From NCBI GenBank assembly GCA_022592435.1, contig JABYQS010000011.1, positions 372,001-436,000 of the forward strand: a DNA stretch of 64,000 nt, read 5' to 3'. Source of the stretch: Cerioporus squamosus (lineage: Eukaryota > Basidiomycota > Agaricomycetes > Polyporales > Polyporaceae). The position numbers were made by a program, and so were the translations under genes. Below are positions 1 through 12,249 of the stretch, piece after piece (the first letter of the stretch is position 1; every line of letters starts with the position of its first letter). Below the pieces are notes generated by a model, which had not been told where the DNA came from, made no database searches, and saw only the letters and a list, made by a program, of their open reading frames with translations.

Positions 1-823
1 TGCGATCGACAACTAAGTGCGACTGCACACGTCTCCAGATTCGATCATATTCTCAACACCGTTACGCTCTACACAATTGAGAATGGCTTGCTCACCTCGT
101 AGGCCTCTTTTCATACACTACCGCGTCGCTGACGGCTGACGTGTGCACTCAGTGTTACGACCCTAATATCGCTGATCTTTGTGAGTTGTCTCCGCCGTAG
201 CATGCTGCTGCCAGAAACTTACCCGGATACCCAGTGGCTCGTGAAGTCTGACGAGTTGATCTACCTCGGCCTACACTTTGCCATCAGCAAGCGTGCGTGG
301 ACTTCTCCGTTTCTACTCTACTAGATTGCCCTAATACAATACTCCCCCACTGTAGTATATGCGAACTCGTATCTGGCTTCGTAAGCATTCAGAAATCATC
401 TCGATGTGCTAGGCTCACCTATCTTCTCATGTCAGTATGAACGCTCGCAAGACCCTGATGGCGCAATCTGGTCAGTCGCAGTCGACCAGTGGACACCGTC
501 TGCCCGTCATCTTCCCCTCCCAACGTGGCCTTCGAGACTCGGTACGTTTCATGATCCGTCATCACTCCAGACCACATCGAGACTAACTATTTTCTTCTCA
601 GAACGCCGACCAACTCAACCTTGGTGTCGGAACGAGGGTGAGTCTACGAAGACACCCCCCTCATCGTGGCTTGCCCGGCTGACTCGCTACGCGTCCGCAG
701 GTGCACATCACCGTGGACAAGACCACAGACTACATGCCGGATGAGAACCAGGACACGGTCTCTTCAGAGCAGCAGTCCCAGACAGGAAGCCGTCCGTGTC
801 CAGAATTGTCGTTTGATGCGTGA
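1..823 (+). CDS. DUF6534-type fungal integral membrane protein, 3' part (5' end outside window)
   Basis: This is the C-terminal part of a multi-exon gene that enters from the left edge. Exons I can join are about 1-16, 39-98, 153-292, 356-380, 436-541, 602-637 and 701-823, all with GT-AG borders. The product has two membrane-like stretches, then the segment LHFAISKLYANSYLASMNAR. That final helix with a K-LYANS-LA-LNAR pattern is what I know from the end of DUF6534 proteins, which are abundant multi-pass membrane proteins of unknown function in Agaricomycetes. The last two exons give a polar tail of about 85 residues, rich in Gln, Ser and Asp, probably cytosolic. The stop is TGA at 821-823. 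The family call rests on the short conserved core; the transported or sensed ligand, if any, is unknown. Confidence 0.7.
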
Positions 824-1047
824 GCTCGTGCGGCCGCTATTGTGTATACCTGGATATTTCTCTCCTTTACGGTTTGACCACACATACTCCTCCTTTGATA
901 CGATATCATTCCAGATGCGAGATAGCACTGTTGTTTTCGTACACGTACACGTCCAGAAACCTAGTTTGTATCGCGATCCCGCTGGCGGACGGTGTCGGGT
1001 GTCGAGCATAATATGGCTCGCTTTGGCCCCCGCCGGTGTATCGCACC

Positions 1048-2978
1048 TCAGTTGGTCTTCCGGAGGAGGGGTATGATGTCTCCGACGCTGTGGTGTAGGA
1101 CGTGTCCACGCTCTTTCTTCACGTACATGAGATAGGTCGACGCCCCGGCGACGACACTTATGAAGGACGCAAGCGCCGCGTACTTGAACTGCGACGGCTT
1201 GCTTAAGGCCATCGTGAGGACATACTGAGCAAGGGGAAGATGAGTATGAGCCGCTCGTGCGACGAAGGGCGCCGTACCTTGAGCATGTCGGCGACATTTT
1301 GCATCGAATACTGGAGCGCCGTCCTGTTGAGTCCATAAGATGTGAGCGGATACGTGACGGCACGAAGTGGGATTGCATACAGAGAGTTCCTCCTGGGATG
1401 CGTGGCGAGTGCTAGTTGCAGCTCCTTCAGCTGGCAGAGGTCAAACGCCCATAGGCCTATCCTGGAGAGCATCATCCCTACGGTAGAGACATGAGCTACT
1501 GTAGACGAGGAGACAGTATGACTGATGGTATCGAACATACCTCCAAAGAGTAGAGCAGCATTCCAAGCGGGTGCTCGCGTGCCGTCTGACGGCGCCCCGA
1601 CATAGAGCACGATGAGCACCGGGAGCAAGCAGACAACCTCTGACCTGAGCAAAACACTGGTGAGCAGCCCCTCGAAGACCATTGGCACAACACTCACCAG
1701 ATGCTCCAGTTTCCAGCGCGCACCAGGCCAAGCTTCTTCTCCAGGAAAGGCATCGCCAACGTTCCTGCAAGGCCGGCGACAACATTCAGGCCCCGCATTC
1801 CCGCGAGGAACGGGTCGCTATATGCGTGTGCCTTCAGGTAACTCAGCATCGTGCCGTCGAAACTGAGCACGGTCAGGTATAGCCAGGAGATCGCGAGCGA
1901 CGAGAGGAAGATGGGGTATTGCGCAAACTCGCGCCAGTCGAGGGCAGCTTCCTTCAGTCGAGCGTAGACCCCCTGAACGAGATTCCTGCCCATTGACGCA
2001 TGCTCCGTTGGCCGATGTTGCAAGTCGTGTGAGCGGTCTTGACGAGCTGCTTCTCTCGCAGATTGCGCTTCCTGAAGGGATGGGAAACGTCTGTAAGACA
2101 CCGTAATCCCTATTGAACGGTGAGATTGACAGCCTTTCGATGGATTAGAAGCACCACGTACAGAGCAGTTCAAAAATCATGCATGCAGCCTCAACTCCGC
2201 AAAGGAAGATGGCCGCGAAGCGGTAGGAGGGAGCACTGGTGAGCAAAGACACAAATAGTGGTGCCACGAGCTTGCAAAATAGGTCAATCCGCCGCATGTA
2301 CGTGTTCAGCGTGGTGAGGTGGGCCGAGGATGCTCCAGCGATTGTCGTGACCCAATCTCGTTCGACGGCCACCGAGATGGTAGTTCCTGCGATCGTGTGG
2401 ATACAGCCCCCAGTCACGATGACTGTAAACATCCCCGATGTCAGGGGAGACGACCAGGGCCGTGCCAGTCCTGAGGCATGGCCAGAAGTATACAGCAAGG
2501 CCAGAGTGGCACCATACTGTGCACATGCGGCGAGCTTGATTGTTACAATGCTCGAGCGGACGACGTTCAAGTTGTGGTGTTCATCAACGAGCCTTCCAGC
2601 CCATCCAGACAATATTATCGCCACGCCGGTGGTCACGAAGCCATAAATCGATGCCGGAAGCAGCGTGTCAGGGAACAGAGTGACCAAGAAGAGGTACACA
2701 GCAAATTCTGCGGTACGAAGACCCCAGGAGCTGTCGATGGGATGTTATATTTAGAAGTACATATGCACCGTGAAGACGTTCAGCCTAACTCACTTTGATA
2801 GGTGTTGAACAAGCAACGTTGCTAACGCCTTGCGATCCAAGGTGAGTTCGACGGCAGCTTCAGTCTCGAATGGCAGCTCCGCTGTCGCGTCTGGTTCCCG
2901 CAGTTCCGTCACGAGGGCAGCAGGCTGCACTGCAACGTCTTGCTCCCCCATGAGCGGCCCCATGACTGTGATCCGCAA
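1048..2978 (-). CDS. Ferroportin-type iron exporter (SLC40 family)
   Basis: Multi-pass membrane protein that by family would export ferrous iron from the cytosol or into a vacuole-like compartment. The first TM block reads WGLRTAEFAVYLFLV followed by LFPDTLLPASIYGF, a ferroportin N-terminal signature. Further on are SVAVERDWV and NTYMRRIDLFCKLVAPLF, which match the central region typical of ferroportins, then several more hydrophobic helices. At least five introns are visible, for example a donor after the FELLC segment near 2166 and one after the GNWSIW segment near 1695. Splicing at these restores one frame to the TGA at 1048-1050. The start at 2978 is chosen because it opens the first exon; Met codons at 2963 and 2951 are also possible. 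The roughly 55 residues before the first helix are acidic and not conserved in my view. The gene is tail-to-tail with the DUF6534 gene. Confidence 0.85.
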
Positions 2979-3253
2979 TACCAGGTGGAGGCTCCAGAGG
3001 AGGGACGGTCACTCAGAACCAAGGACTCGGTATCGATACCTAGCTACTGCAGCCGTACGGGCGCTAGGCGACCGGCCCGGGCTTCCTGACCCTAGCAGCG
3101 CACAGCTGGAGGCAATCTTCACAAACGTCTGCTAACCATCTAGAATGTTACGACGAACGTGCATTATCCTGTCCGGAGACATAGTCTCGTCGAGGTGCTA
3201 TATTAGAGATACGTAGTAGGTGGAGTCATACAACAACATCGCACTCATAATCG

Positions 3254-6200
3254 TCAAGTGGCCTCCGTAAACAATGCAGAAAATATCTACACCGAGAATC
3301 AGATCAGCATGCATCATGACCATGGTTGGCGATACGCACCTCATCCACAATCGTATATATCAGGTGCTGGTTCAGCCGGCGGTTCTGGAGCACAGCGAAT
3401 ATGCGACGGGCACCGCGGCGTGCATTCGAGCGGCCTATCATGTTCGCCGCCAAGTCTATCAAACACGGCGTGTATCAGGCGACCTTTAGCAAGGATGGGC
3501 GAGTATATAAGGACGAACCTGGCATCAAAGCAGACAGCTTGCGATTCGCTTCGTCTCGTGTATGCAACTTCTCCTCCACCGTGCGCGGGACGCTCGGAGG
3601 CTTCAGATTACCGCCGGGCCACAAACCGTCTCGGAAGATGTTGATGAATGTCATGAGGTGTGGCTCGTCGAGGAACGACTTGACCGTCTCGCGCAGTTTT
3701 CTAACAGCGCCATATAACTAATCGACCTCGTACAGTACAGGTGACCACGTACCGTTCGATAGTCCCGCCTAGCACTTGCTGCAGGATGATGACAATGGCC
3801 TGCCGCCTCAACCAGTTGTTCTTCTTGTCAAGCTCGAAGACGGCCAGTATCAGGTCGCATATCGGGGAAGAGAAGGTCGAGGTGCTCGTCTCTCCCTCGA
3901 GGGGCTTTAGGTCACCCGAGAGGTGCATGAGGGCATCTTCGTATGTTGTCTTCCCAGATGCCTTCAGCGCCTGAGCAACGAGGTCCTCGTCGCGGATCGC
4001 CGTCCCAGTGATCCCAACGAACTCAGCAGCTTGAGTTGTGAGGCGTTGAATGATGACATCCAGCATAGAAGGACCGAAGAACATGTCGTCGATGCTCTCT
4101 GCGACGGACTGGTACATAGTCTTGACAAGACCATGTCCGGGGAACGCGGAGCTAGAAGGGGCGGCCTTGGAAGGAGCAGAGGGCGGTTCCGCCGCCATGA
4201 ACGGCGAATCGCGAGAGAGGAATGCACGCAGCTCCTCGCTCTCGCAGACCGCAGGAATCGCGATCAAACTCTGTCGACAGATGAGCTGCGTTGAGAAATG
4301 AATAGACTCCCGTACCTGCAAATATTTCTCGAGCGCAACCCTCCGGTTGTCGACAAAGCTCGTCGACAGAGAGGTGACGAGCCGCTTCCCAGGAAAGTCA
4401 AGGTTCCGCACGACGAGGTACTTGTCTCGCAGCTTGTTGTGCATGTTGAAGAACTCGTTGTACCGCCTCGCGACGACCCACCCTGATGAGAAGCTCCCGT
4501 CCTGCGCCAGCTGTTGCACCTCCACAAGGTAGCGCACTACCTGCTTCCCGTCCTCCTCTCCGACCGTTGAGTTGACAATGGCGACTCTCGTGCGATCTGA
4601 CAGAAGGCGGTTGGCGCTCTCCTGCTGCTCATACTGTGTCTTCTGGAACTTCAGCTCCCGTAGCTCGCGCGTGAGCGACGACTTGCTTTTCCGTAGTAGC
4701 CGCAGCTCCTGGGCATCTCCTGTCAGTTCAGCCTTGTTGATCAGGGTGTCGAGCATAGCATCCTGCGTCTGCAGCTTGTTGATCTTGTTCGAGAGCCGCT
4801 CAATCTCGTGCGACAGCTGCAGGTCGCCCGGCCCCGCAAGCTGGAACGAGTCGTGCTCCTTCTCGTGCTCCGCATCCTCGTCCGCGCGCGGCGCCCCGTC
4901 CTCCTCTTCGATGTCGTCGTCAAACATCAGTCGGCGTTTCTCGCCCGGGAGGCGCGTAGCGGTCGTCATCAGCGAGTCTTGCACGCTGAGGTTGTCGGAG
5001 GAGCTGCCTGGATGTGTTTGGTCATGCTCCTTGTCCAGAGCAATGATATCCGTCAGCGCGGCTTGGATAGCTTCCATTCGCTGAGACTGCTCCTTCTGCT
5101 CGGCATCCTCAGGATCGTCGAAGAGTGGCGCACGGGAAGTTGAAGGTGAGTCACTATCATCCGCGACAGGCGACATCAGGACCTGCAGGTTCGAAACAGC
5201 AGGTCGTGGAGCAGGCTGCTGTGTGTGCGGCGGAGAGGTTGGTGTTGAGATGTGTCGAACCACTGCGGGAGTAGACTCGGAGCGAGCCAGCGGAGGCTTC
5301 CCGTGAGTCGATGCGGGAGTAGTGCTGGTCCGTCCTTTGGGCTCCGGGGCATGGCGGGCTGACGCAGGAGAGCGGTTACCTGAACCCAGAGGTGCATCAT
5401 CTGTGCGTGATGCCCGACCATTGGCCTCGATGTCAGCAACGACCCGGAACCAGAGCTCTGAGCGCTGGAAGTCCTCGAAGTCTTGCTCCATTTGGCGTTC
5501 AACTTGCCTCTGCGCAAGCATGACACTTCGCCGAACCCGCCGCTCCGAAGCGGGCGTTGAGGTCTCCGCGCTCTGCCCAAAGGAACGGATTGTGGTAATA
5601 TGCTTCGGCGATACTGCACTCAAGACCGGGTCCGGAACGGGGCTAGAGAAGTACAGCTCGTTGATCAACGAGATGTCCTCCTTGAGTGTGGCCGATTGTC
5701 CAGGGTCCAGCAGCGGTTCGTCCTCGTCGTCGGATGCATCGGAGTCGACCGACTCAAGCGGGTTCTTGAAGCTCTCGACGGTGAGCCAGAACTGTACCAA
5801 GAGGGAACGCTGTCGTCTGTCCATGAACTCCATGAAGTATGAGAGCGAGCTGGGGTTGGTCAAGATATCCCTCAGCGTCAGAGGAGACGTCGTTGGCGTT
5901 TCTTGGTATATGGTCTGTCTCTGCCACATTTATATACAGTCAGTCTCTGGCAACTGATGCACATGCGAACGCCTACCGAGTCTGCTTCGCCGCCGAGTAA
6001 CACAATGCGCTTCTCCACTTTCCGCTTGGCAGTGTACAGACGATCAAGGAACGCAACGATATCTTCAGTCTTCTCGCCATTAATCCAGTCCGAGTTTGCG
6101 TTGTTAGCTAAGCATTACCATGAGTGGGTGCTTGTCCTGGAAGTGGACTGTATGCGTACCTAGCAGTGTGCGCGTACGCCTAATCTCGCCCATGATGTCA

Positions 6201-7394
6201 TTACGCAACCTCCTCGCGTCGAGAAGCGATGAGCATCTGTTGATGCTTCGCAGGAAGGACTCGAATTGTTTGGGATCCGTACGAATGGTGATCTTCTCGG
6301 TTGTGGGATGAGTAGGGTCTGTGATCTGGGACTGCGGACGAGGAATTTGAGCCTCCAGGATATTCCGGACTTTGGAGATGAGTCGTCTGCCAAACGGAAC
6401 GTCAGAGGCAACAGAGGTTCGTAACCCAGCGAGACGTACTGCTGGCGAATAGCAGCTCCTGCCTGGGCCGGGTCAGAGAGTGCTTGAAGATTCACACGTC
6501 ACGACCACTCACAACTTGGTCGATCTGGCGATTCCAAAAATCAGGGTCGGATAACGTTTCCATGATAGGGTACAGAACGGCGCATGCAACTATCTCCCGG
6601 ACGACTATCTTGACGGCGCGGCTCTGACCCTCCTTCTCCGGCAGTATGGACGGAAGGGCCTTCTCGACCAAGTCCCGAAGGTGATTCTCCTCCGACTGCT
6701 TCGTGAACGTAGATGATAGGTTCTCGACTGCAGGATGCAACTTGCCACCTCCTCTCGCCGCGTAACGACTGGCCAACAACAAATCCAGCTCCTCTGACTG
6801 CGTCAACTTGCGCTCGAGCCCGGCTCCCCGAAGCGCGACTTCGGATTGGCGAAACTGTTCGATGTGCGCGGTAACCTTCGGCAAAACGCGCCTGACGAGA
6901 AGGGCAGACAGGTCGAGGGTCAATGCCTTCGCGAGCAGCCGTTCCATGGAGGCATGCAGAGTAGAGGAGACCGCGGTGGGGAACGAAGGCGAGGAAGAGA
7001 TCTCCTTGTACCATACCAGAACAAAATCGCGGACGATGAGGATGAGGATGTCATTGATTGCAGCTGAGACAACCGGCGCCTCGGGGTATAGTGGGGGTAA
7101 GGACTGAGGAGCCTTGTGCGACCATTGGGAGCGGGTCAAGACAGCTTGCCACGCCGCCGGGGTCGAGAATGCAAGCGGTCGAGCGGCCGTCGGGAGAATG
7201 TTGCGGGTAGGAGGACGTATGAGGTCCAAAACATATCCGAGGGCAATATTAGCAGCCAGAAACCCCAGGATAAGAAACAGCAGGAAGAAAGGCAGGAGGA
7301 GGATGATCGTAAGCGGGGACGAGAACAACCGTTTCAACAACGGCACACCGAGGCCAGCGAGGAGGAGCGAGATGACTACATGTCTGCTAGACAT
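3254..7394 (-). CDS. Mdm1-type sorting nexin: TM helices, PXA, RGS, PX and nexin-C domains
   Basis: Homologue of yeast Mdm1 and animal SNX13/14/25, which sit in the ER membrane and tether it to vacuole or lysosome and lipid droplets. The start at 7394 gives two N-terminal hydrophobic helices (residues about 5-55). A PXA domain follows (about 95-290). An RGS-like domain is encoded near 5900-5440, containing LSYFMEFMDRR and LVQFWLTVESF. Then come a long acidic and Ser-rich linker with coiled coil, a PX domain near 4570-4310 (GWVVARRYNEFFNMH and LDFPGKR, the phosphoinositide-binding side) and a nexin-C domain to the TGA at 3254-3256. At least seven introns are needed; several are clear, such as 5930-5985 and the short one near 4275-4319 that joins KYLQ to SLIAIP. 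The joined length is roughly 1,150-1,200 residues, close to yeast Mdm1. No disruption seen. Confidence 0.9.
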
Positions 7395-7460
7395 GTCCTC
7401 CGTGGGATGCGCGCGGGGCCTGGGTTTGCTGAGGTTGGACAGGCACCAGCAGGACGAGAT

Positions 7461-7484
7461 GGTGGTGGTGGTGGTGGTGGTGGT
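7461..7484. repeat. GGT trinucleotide microsatellite, 8 units
   Basis: Eight perfect GGT units lie about 70 bp upstream of the Mdm1-type start codon, in its likely 5' leader (read as ACC on the transcript strand). Such a tract is likely length-polymorphic between strains. Confidence 0.9.
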
Positions 7485-7808
7485 AACTGCCCAAGATGCA
7501 AGCACTACATAGGGCAGTTGCAAGTGAGCGCCCATTACGGACCGGCGGGGCGCGCGACCCCAATTGCGCATCTCGTACTCGTCCGCCGTCTTGCAGGTCG
7601 TACGATATATACAGGTCTGACAGCGAAGAAGAGGAGCGTAAAGTAACGCAAGGGTGTATGAAACATCCACCTCGGGCTGTGTCACACAATTGCCGGTGTC
7701 TGACTTACTGACTCGCTCGGAGAGCCGCCCCTGCCAGCTTACGGAACGAGCTGCGTCGGTCTACTTTGCCACCATTCCTGCCCCGCTTGCCGGCATACCA
7801 CCACCATC

Positions 7809-9274
7809 ATGAGCACCTCCGCTGCACCGAGTCGACCTCTCTCCACCATCGAAGGCTTCATATGCGGCGGAACGGCTGCCTGCGTAGCCGTACGTCCTGC
7901 TTCACTAGACTTGTGGCTTCTCCGTACCATCCAGCTGCTCTAGGTGACGGTATCGAACCCGGCCGAGGTCGCGAAGACGCGGATGCAGCTGCAAGGCGAG
8001 CTTGCGAAGAAGGGCACCGAGAAGGTATACAGGAACTCGCTGGACGTCATTGCGAAAACATGGCGGAACGAGGGCATCCGTGGCATTCAGAGAGGGTTGG
8101 GTCCCGCTGTGAGTGTATACGATGTTCCTGACGCGTCAATACCCCTCTAATCCCTTCCAGTATATTTACCAAGTGAGTGCGCTTGGTGTGCATGTCGTGA
8201 CGATCAACTCACACACGCTAGATCCTCATGAACGGCTCCCGCCTGGGTGAGTCACGCGTCGATGATCATATATTGCTCTCGTTCCAACAGTACTCTCCCA
8301 TCAAGGTTTCTATGAGCCTATACGCAAGCAAGTGAATACTCTCATTGGCGCGAACCCGATAGACCAGATTCCCCTCACGTCGATGTTCTCGGGTGCCGTA
8401 AGCGGAGTGATTGGAGGTGAGTGTACAAGACTACGTTCACTAACTCCGCGCTGACGCATGTATCTGTGTTCTAGCGAGTTTCGGCAACCCATTCTTCCTT
8501 ATTAAGGCGAGAATGCAGGCGTACTCACCTGTGCTTCCCGTCGGTGCCCAACACTACTACAAGAGCTCGTTTGACGCGCTGAAGAGCATCTGGCGAGCGG
8601 AAAAGTTCCGCGGCTTGGTACGAGGTGTGGATGCCGCAGCCCTGCGTACGGCAATGGGTTCTTCGGTACATAGCACTCTGTGCATCACAAGCACTCTTGC
8701 GCTAACGCTGGCATTCATAGGTACAACTACCTTCATACAACTGGACGAAGAACCAGCTGGTTAGCCGTGGTCTTGCGCGCGGTGATAGCATATGGACATT
8801 CCTGGCAAGCAGCACCGTGTCCGGACTCTGTGTGGTAAGGCTCTCATGCAACTATGTTCAGTGCAGCTGCCTGATATCTCGTTTGACTGCAGCTCGCGAT
8901 GATGCAACCGACGGATACTGTACTAACTCGAATGTATAATCAACCTACCATACCCACACCTGACGGAAGACATGTCGGTGCACTGTACAAGAACCCCTTA
9001 GATTGCTTGTGGAAAACGTTGAAGGCAGAAGGTCCTCTCGGCTGGTACAAGGGTGAACGATGAAGTTGTATTGTTTTCCAGCTGAGGACCATGTTGACGT
9101 GCAATTATTACAGGTTCAACCGCACACCTCCTCCGGATAGTTCCTCACACGTAAGTCCTTTCGCGATATGATCCCGGTCATTATACTGACGCTAAGGACG
9201 TCAGGATCGTCACTCTCACTGCGAACGATATCATAGTCGGATTGTACAAGCGTGTGCGCGATGGTCATCCTTAA
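7809..9274 (+). CDS. Mitochondrial carrier, Oac1 / SLC25A34-35 type
   Basis: Inner-membrane carrier whose family (yeast Oac1) moves oxaloacetate, sulfate and related anions. The start at 7809 opens MSTSAAPSRPLSTIEGFICG. The three carrier repeats each have a recognisable signature: SNPAEVAKTRMQLQG in repeat 1, GNPFFLIKARMQAYS in repeat 2 and QPTDTVLTRMYNQP in repeat 3. The relaxed second signature (no acidic residue) and the TRMYNQP end of the third are typical of Oac1-like carriers rather than of the ADP/ATP or phosphate carriers. At least eight short introns split the gene; one micro-exon near 8160-8172 encodes only YIYQ. The stop is TAA at 9272-9274. The joined protein is about 310 residues, normal for the family. 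The substrate is inferred from the family only. Confidence 0.88.
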
Positions 9275-9463
9275 ACTACTATACATGCTCGTAGATGCAA
9301 TCCATCGCTGTTACATATCTCTATCGTTCACACGCTGTGTCGACCGTTGTCCCTCTGGCTCGAGCTGCCTGAGTCTTTAACAGTATCGAGGTACTGGATC
9401 GAGAGCCGAGACACCAGGAAAAAGCACATTCTCAGTCCAGGATAATCCAGGAAAGGGTAGGAA

Positions 9464-9469
9464 AAAAGA
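9464..9469 (-). terminator. RNA polymerase III terminator of tRNA-Trp copy 1
   Basis: A run of six T on the minus strand starts 13 bases beyond the tRNA 3' end, as expected for Pol III termination. Confidence 0.7.
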
Positions 9470-9481
9470 GCATATATCATT

Positions 9482-9561
9482 GAACCCTGCCCGGATTGAA
9501 CGGACGACCTTGAGGATTTCCCATACTGGAATCTCACGCGCTACCACTGTGCCAAGGGTTC
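9482..9561 (-). tRNA. tRNA-Trp(CCA) with short intron, copy 1
   Basis: The 80-base unit folds as a tRNA. It has a perfect 7-bp acceptor stem (GAACCCT with AGGGTTC), a D arm with loop AGTGGTA, a T arm GTCCG-TTCAATC-CGGGC, and anticodon CCA preceded by TT. Total length exceeds a standard tRNA by about 9 bases. The surplus lies just after the base 3' of the anticodon, the canonical position for nuclear tRNA introns. The inserted bases contain TGG, complementary to the anticodon, as in the usual anticodon-intron helix. One A-C mismatch remains at the top of the anticodon stem. It is identical to the copy at 28823 except for two bases inside the intron. Confidence 0.88.
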
Positions 9562-10149
9562 GTTATAGTGTAAATCCTTCAGCTTTATCCGGAGTAAAGG
9601 TCTGGCTCAAGCCCGGCTATGTATGGCTTGTTCCAACCTCCAAGTTGCCATGCTCGCATCTTGTTGAACTTCACTGCACTTGTGCCTGTAGGTTGTCTAG
9701 AATTTTCCCTAGGCAGCCCCACGATCCGACATGTCGTATTGAGCCTGCAAGTGCTTTTCATACTCTTGACCATACTTGCAACAAATCTAATCGGGGTGGA
9801 ACGTCGGTAGACTGCAGTTCTCAAGAAGGGCTATTCCAACACCATGTGAACTGCCGGATCTCGCTCCTCGTCACCTCGTTATACGTCTAGTAACTTATCG
9901 AGTCTCAAAATTACCCGGCGACCTCCGCGATACCAGGCCGGACACACTTTGGGTTCTGCCGCCTGCTAGCACGAAACCAAAGCACCGGACTATGCGCGCA
10001 ATGGGTCGAGTCATACTCCACATTTATATTCAAGGTCTGGGAAGGACTGACTCGACAAGTTCTCACCACAGAAATTGCAGTACTTCAGTCTTCGGAATGG
10101 ATTGGTGGTTGCTCCGACCCCTAGCTTGCTCAACATATCACCCGTGCCT
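9562..10149. other. Intergenic region without a supported gene
   Basis: Between tRNA-Trp copy 1 and the saccharopine reductase gene. Short open frames occur on both strands but show no family resemblance and no plausible splice pattern. It presumably contains the reductase promoter; no clear TATA box was found. Confidence 0.5.
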
Positions 10150-10158
10150 ATGAGATGA
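10150..10158 (+). promoter_or_regulatory. Minimal uORF (Met-Arg-stop) overlapping the saccharopine reductase start
   Basis: ATG at 10150 is followed by AGA and then TGA at 10156-10158. The main ATG at 10155-10157 overlaps this stop as ATGA in another frame. A scanning ribosome would meet the two-codon frame first and terminate on top of the real start, which could damp or condition translation. Function is inferred; the transcript start must lie upstream of 10150 for it to matter. Confidence 0.45.
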
Positions 10159-11753
10159 CTTCGCATACCAAGCGCATCCTCCTTCTCGGGGTTGGGGCCG
10201 TAGCGCGCCCTTGTGCGGAGTACATATCGCGGAGACAGGAGAACGTACTCACTGTCGGTACGTGTCCCTTGGTTGGGATGTCGATTAACACTAGAGGCCT
10301 CATCCCGTTCCATGTCAAGCATGCCGTACGCTTACAAGCGCGGAAGCTCTTGCGAACGGTCTTCGCAACACGACGGCAACGGTGCTCGACGCAGGTTCAG
10401 ACGACCCTGAGAAGCGTGCTGCAGTGGAAAAGGCCGTCGCTAAACACGACTTGGTCATCTCCTTGGTCCCGTACGCATACCACCCCAATGTGATCAAGGC
10501 GGCGATCAAGGGGAAGACGCATGTCGTTACGACAAGCTACATAAGCCCTGCGATCCGTGAGCTTGAGGATGAGATCAAGAAAGCGGGTATCATAGTCATG
10601 AACGAGATTGGACTTGACCCTGGCGTTGATCACCTCTACGCCGTGAAGGTCGTGGACGACGTGCATGCGAAGGGCGGAAAGGTCCGTTGCGATGAAGTTT
10701 CATCCTGCCCTTATGTGAGACTCATGTCTATGCACAATGCAGGTCAAGGAGTTTTACTCCTTCTGTGGAGGTCTGCCGGCACCGGAGTGCTCTGGAAACC
10801 CTCTGAGATACAAGTTCTCATGGTCCCCACGCGGTAATCTGCTTGTGCATCTCAACTCGGCGACGTATCTTGCAGGCGGGAAGGAGGTTCATATTCCAGG
10901 CAAGGACCTCATAAATTCTGCGAAGCCGTATCCGATTGTCGATGGACTCTCCCTCGTGGCCTTCCCAAACCGGAGCTCTCTTCCATTCCGCGACACCTAC
11001 CAAATTCCCGAGGCGGAGACGGTGATGAGAGGGTCGGTGCGCTACACTGGCTTCCCAGAATACGTGAATGCGCTCGTCGCGCTCGGGCTACTCAATCCCG
11101 ACCCGCAACCATGGTTGCAAGATGGTCTTACATTGGCAGAGATTCTGCAACACACGACCGGAGCTGCGGATGCATCCGAAGAGTAAGTTGATGGTGCCAC
11201 GTTCTGTAGAGAGGGCTGACCGACACCTACTGTACGTGGTGTAGGACTCTTGTGGAGCGGGTGAAGGAGCTCTGTCAGTTCCCCGACGAAGAAGAGAGCA
11301 CTCGTATTATCTCGGGCCTGAAGTGGATTGGCATCTTCTCTAGTGACAAGGCCGAGATTCGCTATGGCAACCTGCTCGACACCCTGTGTGCGCGCCTCGA
11401 GCCGCTCATGAAGTTCAGTGAGGGCGAGCGTGACCTGGTCATCTTGCAGCACAAGTTCGTGGTTCAATGGGCCGACGGGAAAACCGTAGGTACACATACG
11501 CCTCTACTTGCTTTGATGTTAACCTCCTCCTCAGAACACGATCACTTCGACGCTTGAAGCATACGGAGAGCCTAACGGACACTCGGCGATGGCGCGCTAC
11601 GTCGGTGTGCCGTGTGGCATAGCTGTCCAGAGTGTCCTTGATGGATTCTTCAAGGCACCTGGCATCTATGCTCCTCACACGAAGGAGATATGCGATCCAC
11701 TTCGTGCACAGGTCGAGGCTGAAGGCATGGGTTTGGTAGAGAAGACATTCTAA
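10155..11753 (+). CDS. LYS9: Saccharopine dehydrogenase (NADP+, L-glutamate-forming), Lys9 type
   Basis: Cytosolic enzyme of the fungal alpha-aminoadipate lysine pathway; it joins aminoadipate semialdehyde and glutamate into saccharopine with NADPH. The N-terminus reads KRILLLGVGAVARPCAEYI, a Rossmann dinucleotide site. Splicing out about 10260-10317 continues it into ACRTLTSAEALANG. Next come HDLVISLVPYAYHP, NEIGLDPGVDHLYA and FYSFCGGLPAPECSGNPLRY, all strong family blocks. Introns are seen near 10681-10741 (GGK to VKEF), 11186-11244 and 11487-11535. The last exon encodes MARYVGVPCGIAVQ and stops at TAA 11751-11753. The joined protein is about 450 residues, normal length, with no disruption. 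The TGA of the tiny uORF overlaps the start codon. Confidence 0.93.
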
Positions 11754-12249
11754 TGCTGGAATGTGGCGAGTCGCCGCCGGTGGGATCCATAGGATGCTAG
11801 CTGTCGCCTGCCCATAGTCGTTGTGCTGCGTCAGCATACATTACCAATCACTTCATCATGCATAGAAGATCGCTCCTCTAAGGTCCTTTCCCGTCCGTCT
11901 CTGAGACAGCGTATCGCATGAAGCATGTGCATGAAGGCTTTACCATCGGACGCCCATGTGACGCCGCTATGTGATACCACACCGCTTCTGCGCTTCCTTA
12001 CTTCCCTTCTACCACGTTCATATCCAGCTCAGCAACCTCCAGCACACGCAACGGTCTCAAGCCCACCCGCTGATATCCTGATATCGTCGTCACGGTCAAC
12101 AGTGGTGCGTCAAAGAAATCTTCCAAACGGGTTGCGGAGTCTAACGAATAACATGAAGGGAACACATAGACCACTCTGTTCGGTGTCACTGAGCAGCTCT
12201 CAACGGGCAATACGTCACATCGTCCAACGTTTCGTTACTGGCGCACTGA
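11754..12249. other. Intergenic region without a supported gene
   Basis: About 500 bp between the saccharopine reductase stop and the first BTB gene. I see no coding, RNA or repeat signal here. Confidence 0.5.

Noticed and set aside
9328..9537. Small minus-strand frame containing GKSSRSSVQSGQG
   Set aside because: It translates the tRNA-Trp gene; the same peptide appears at the second tRNA copy.
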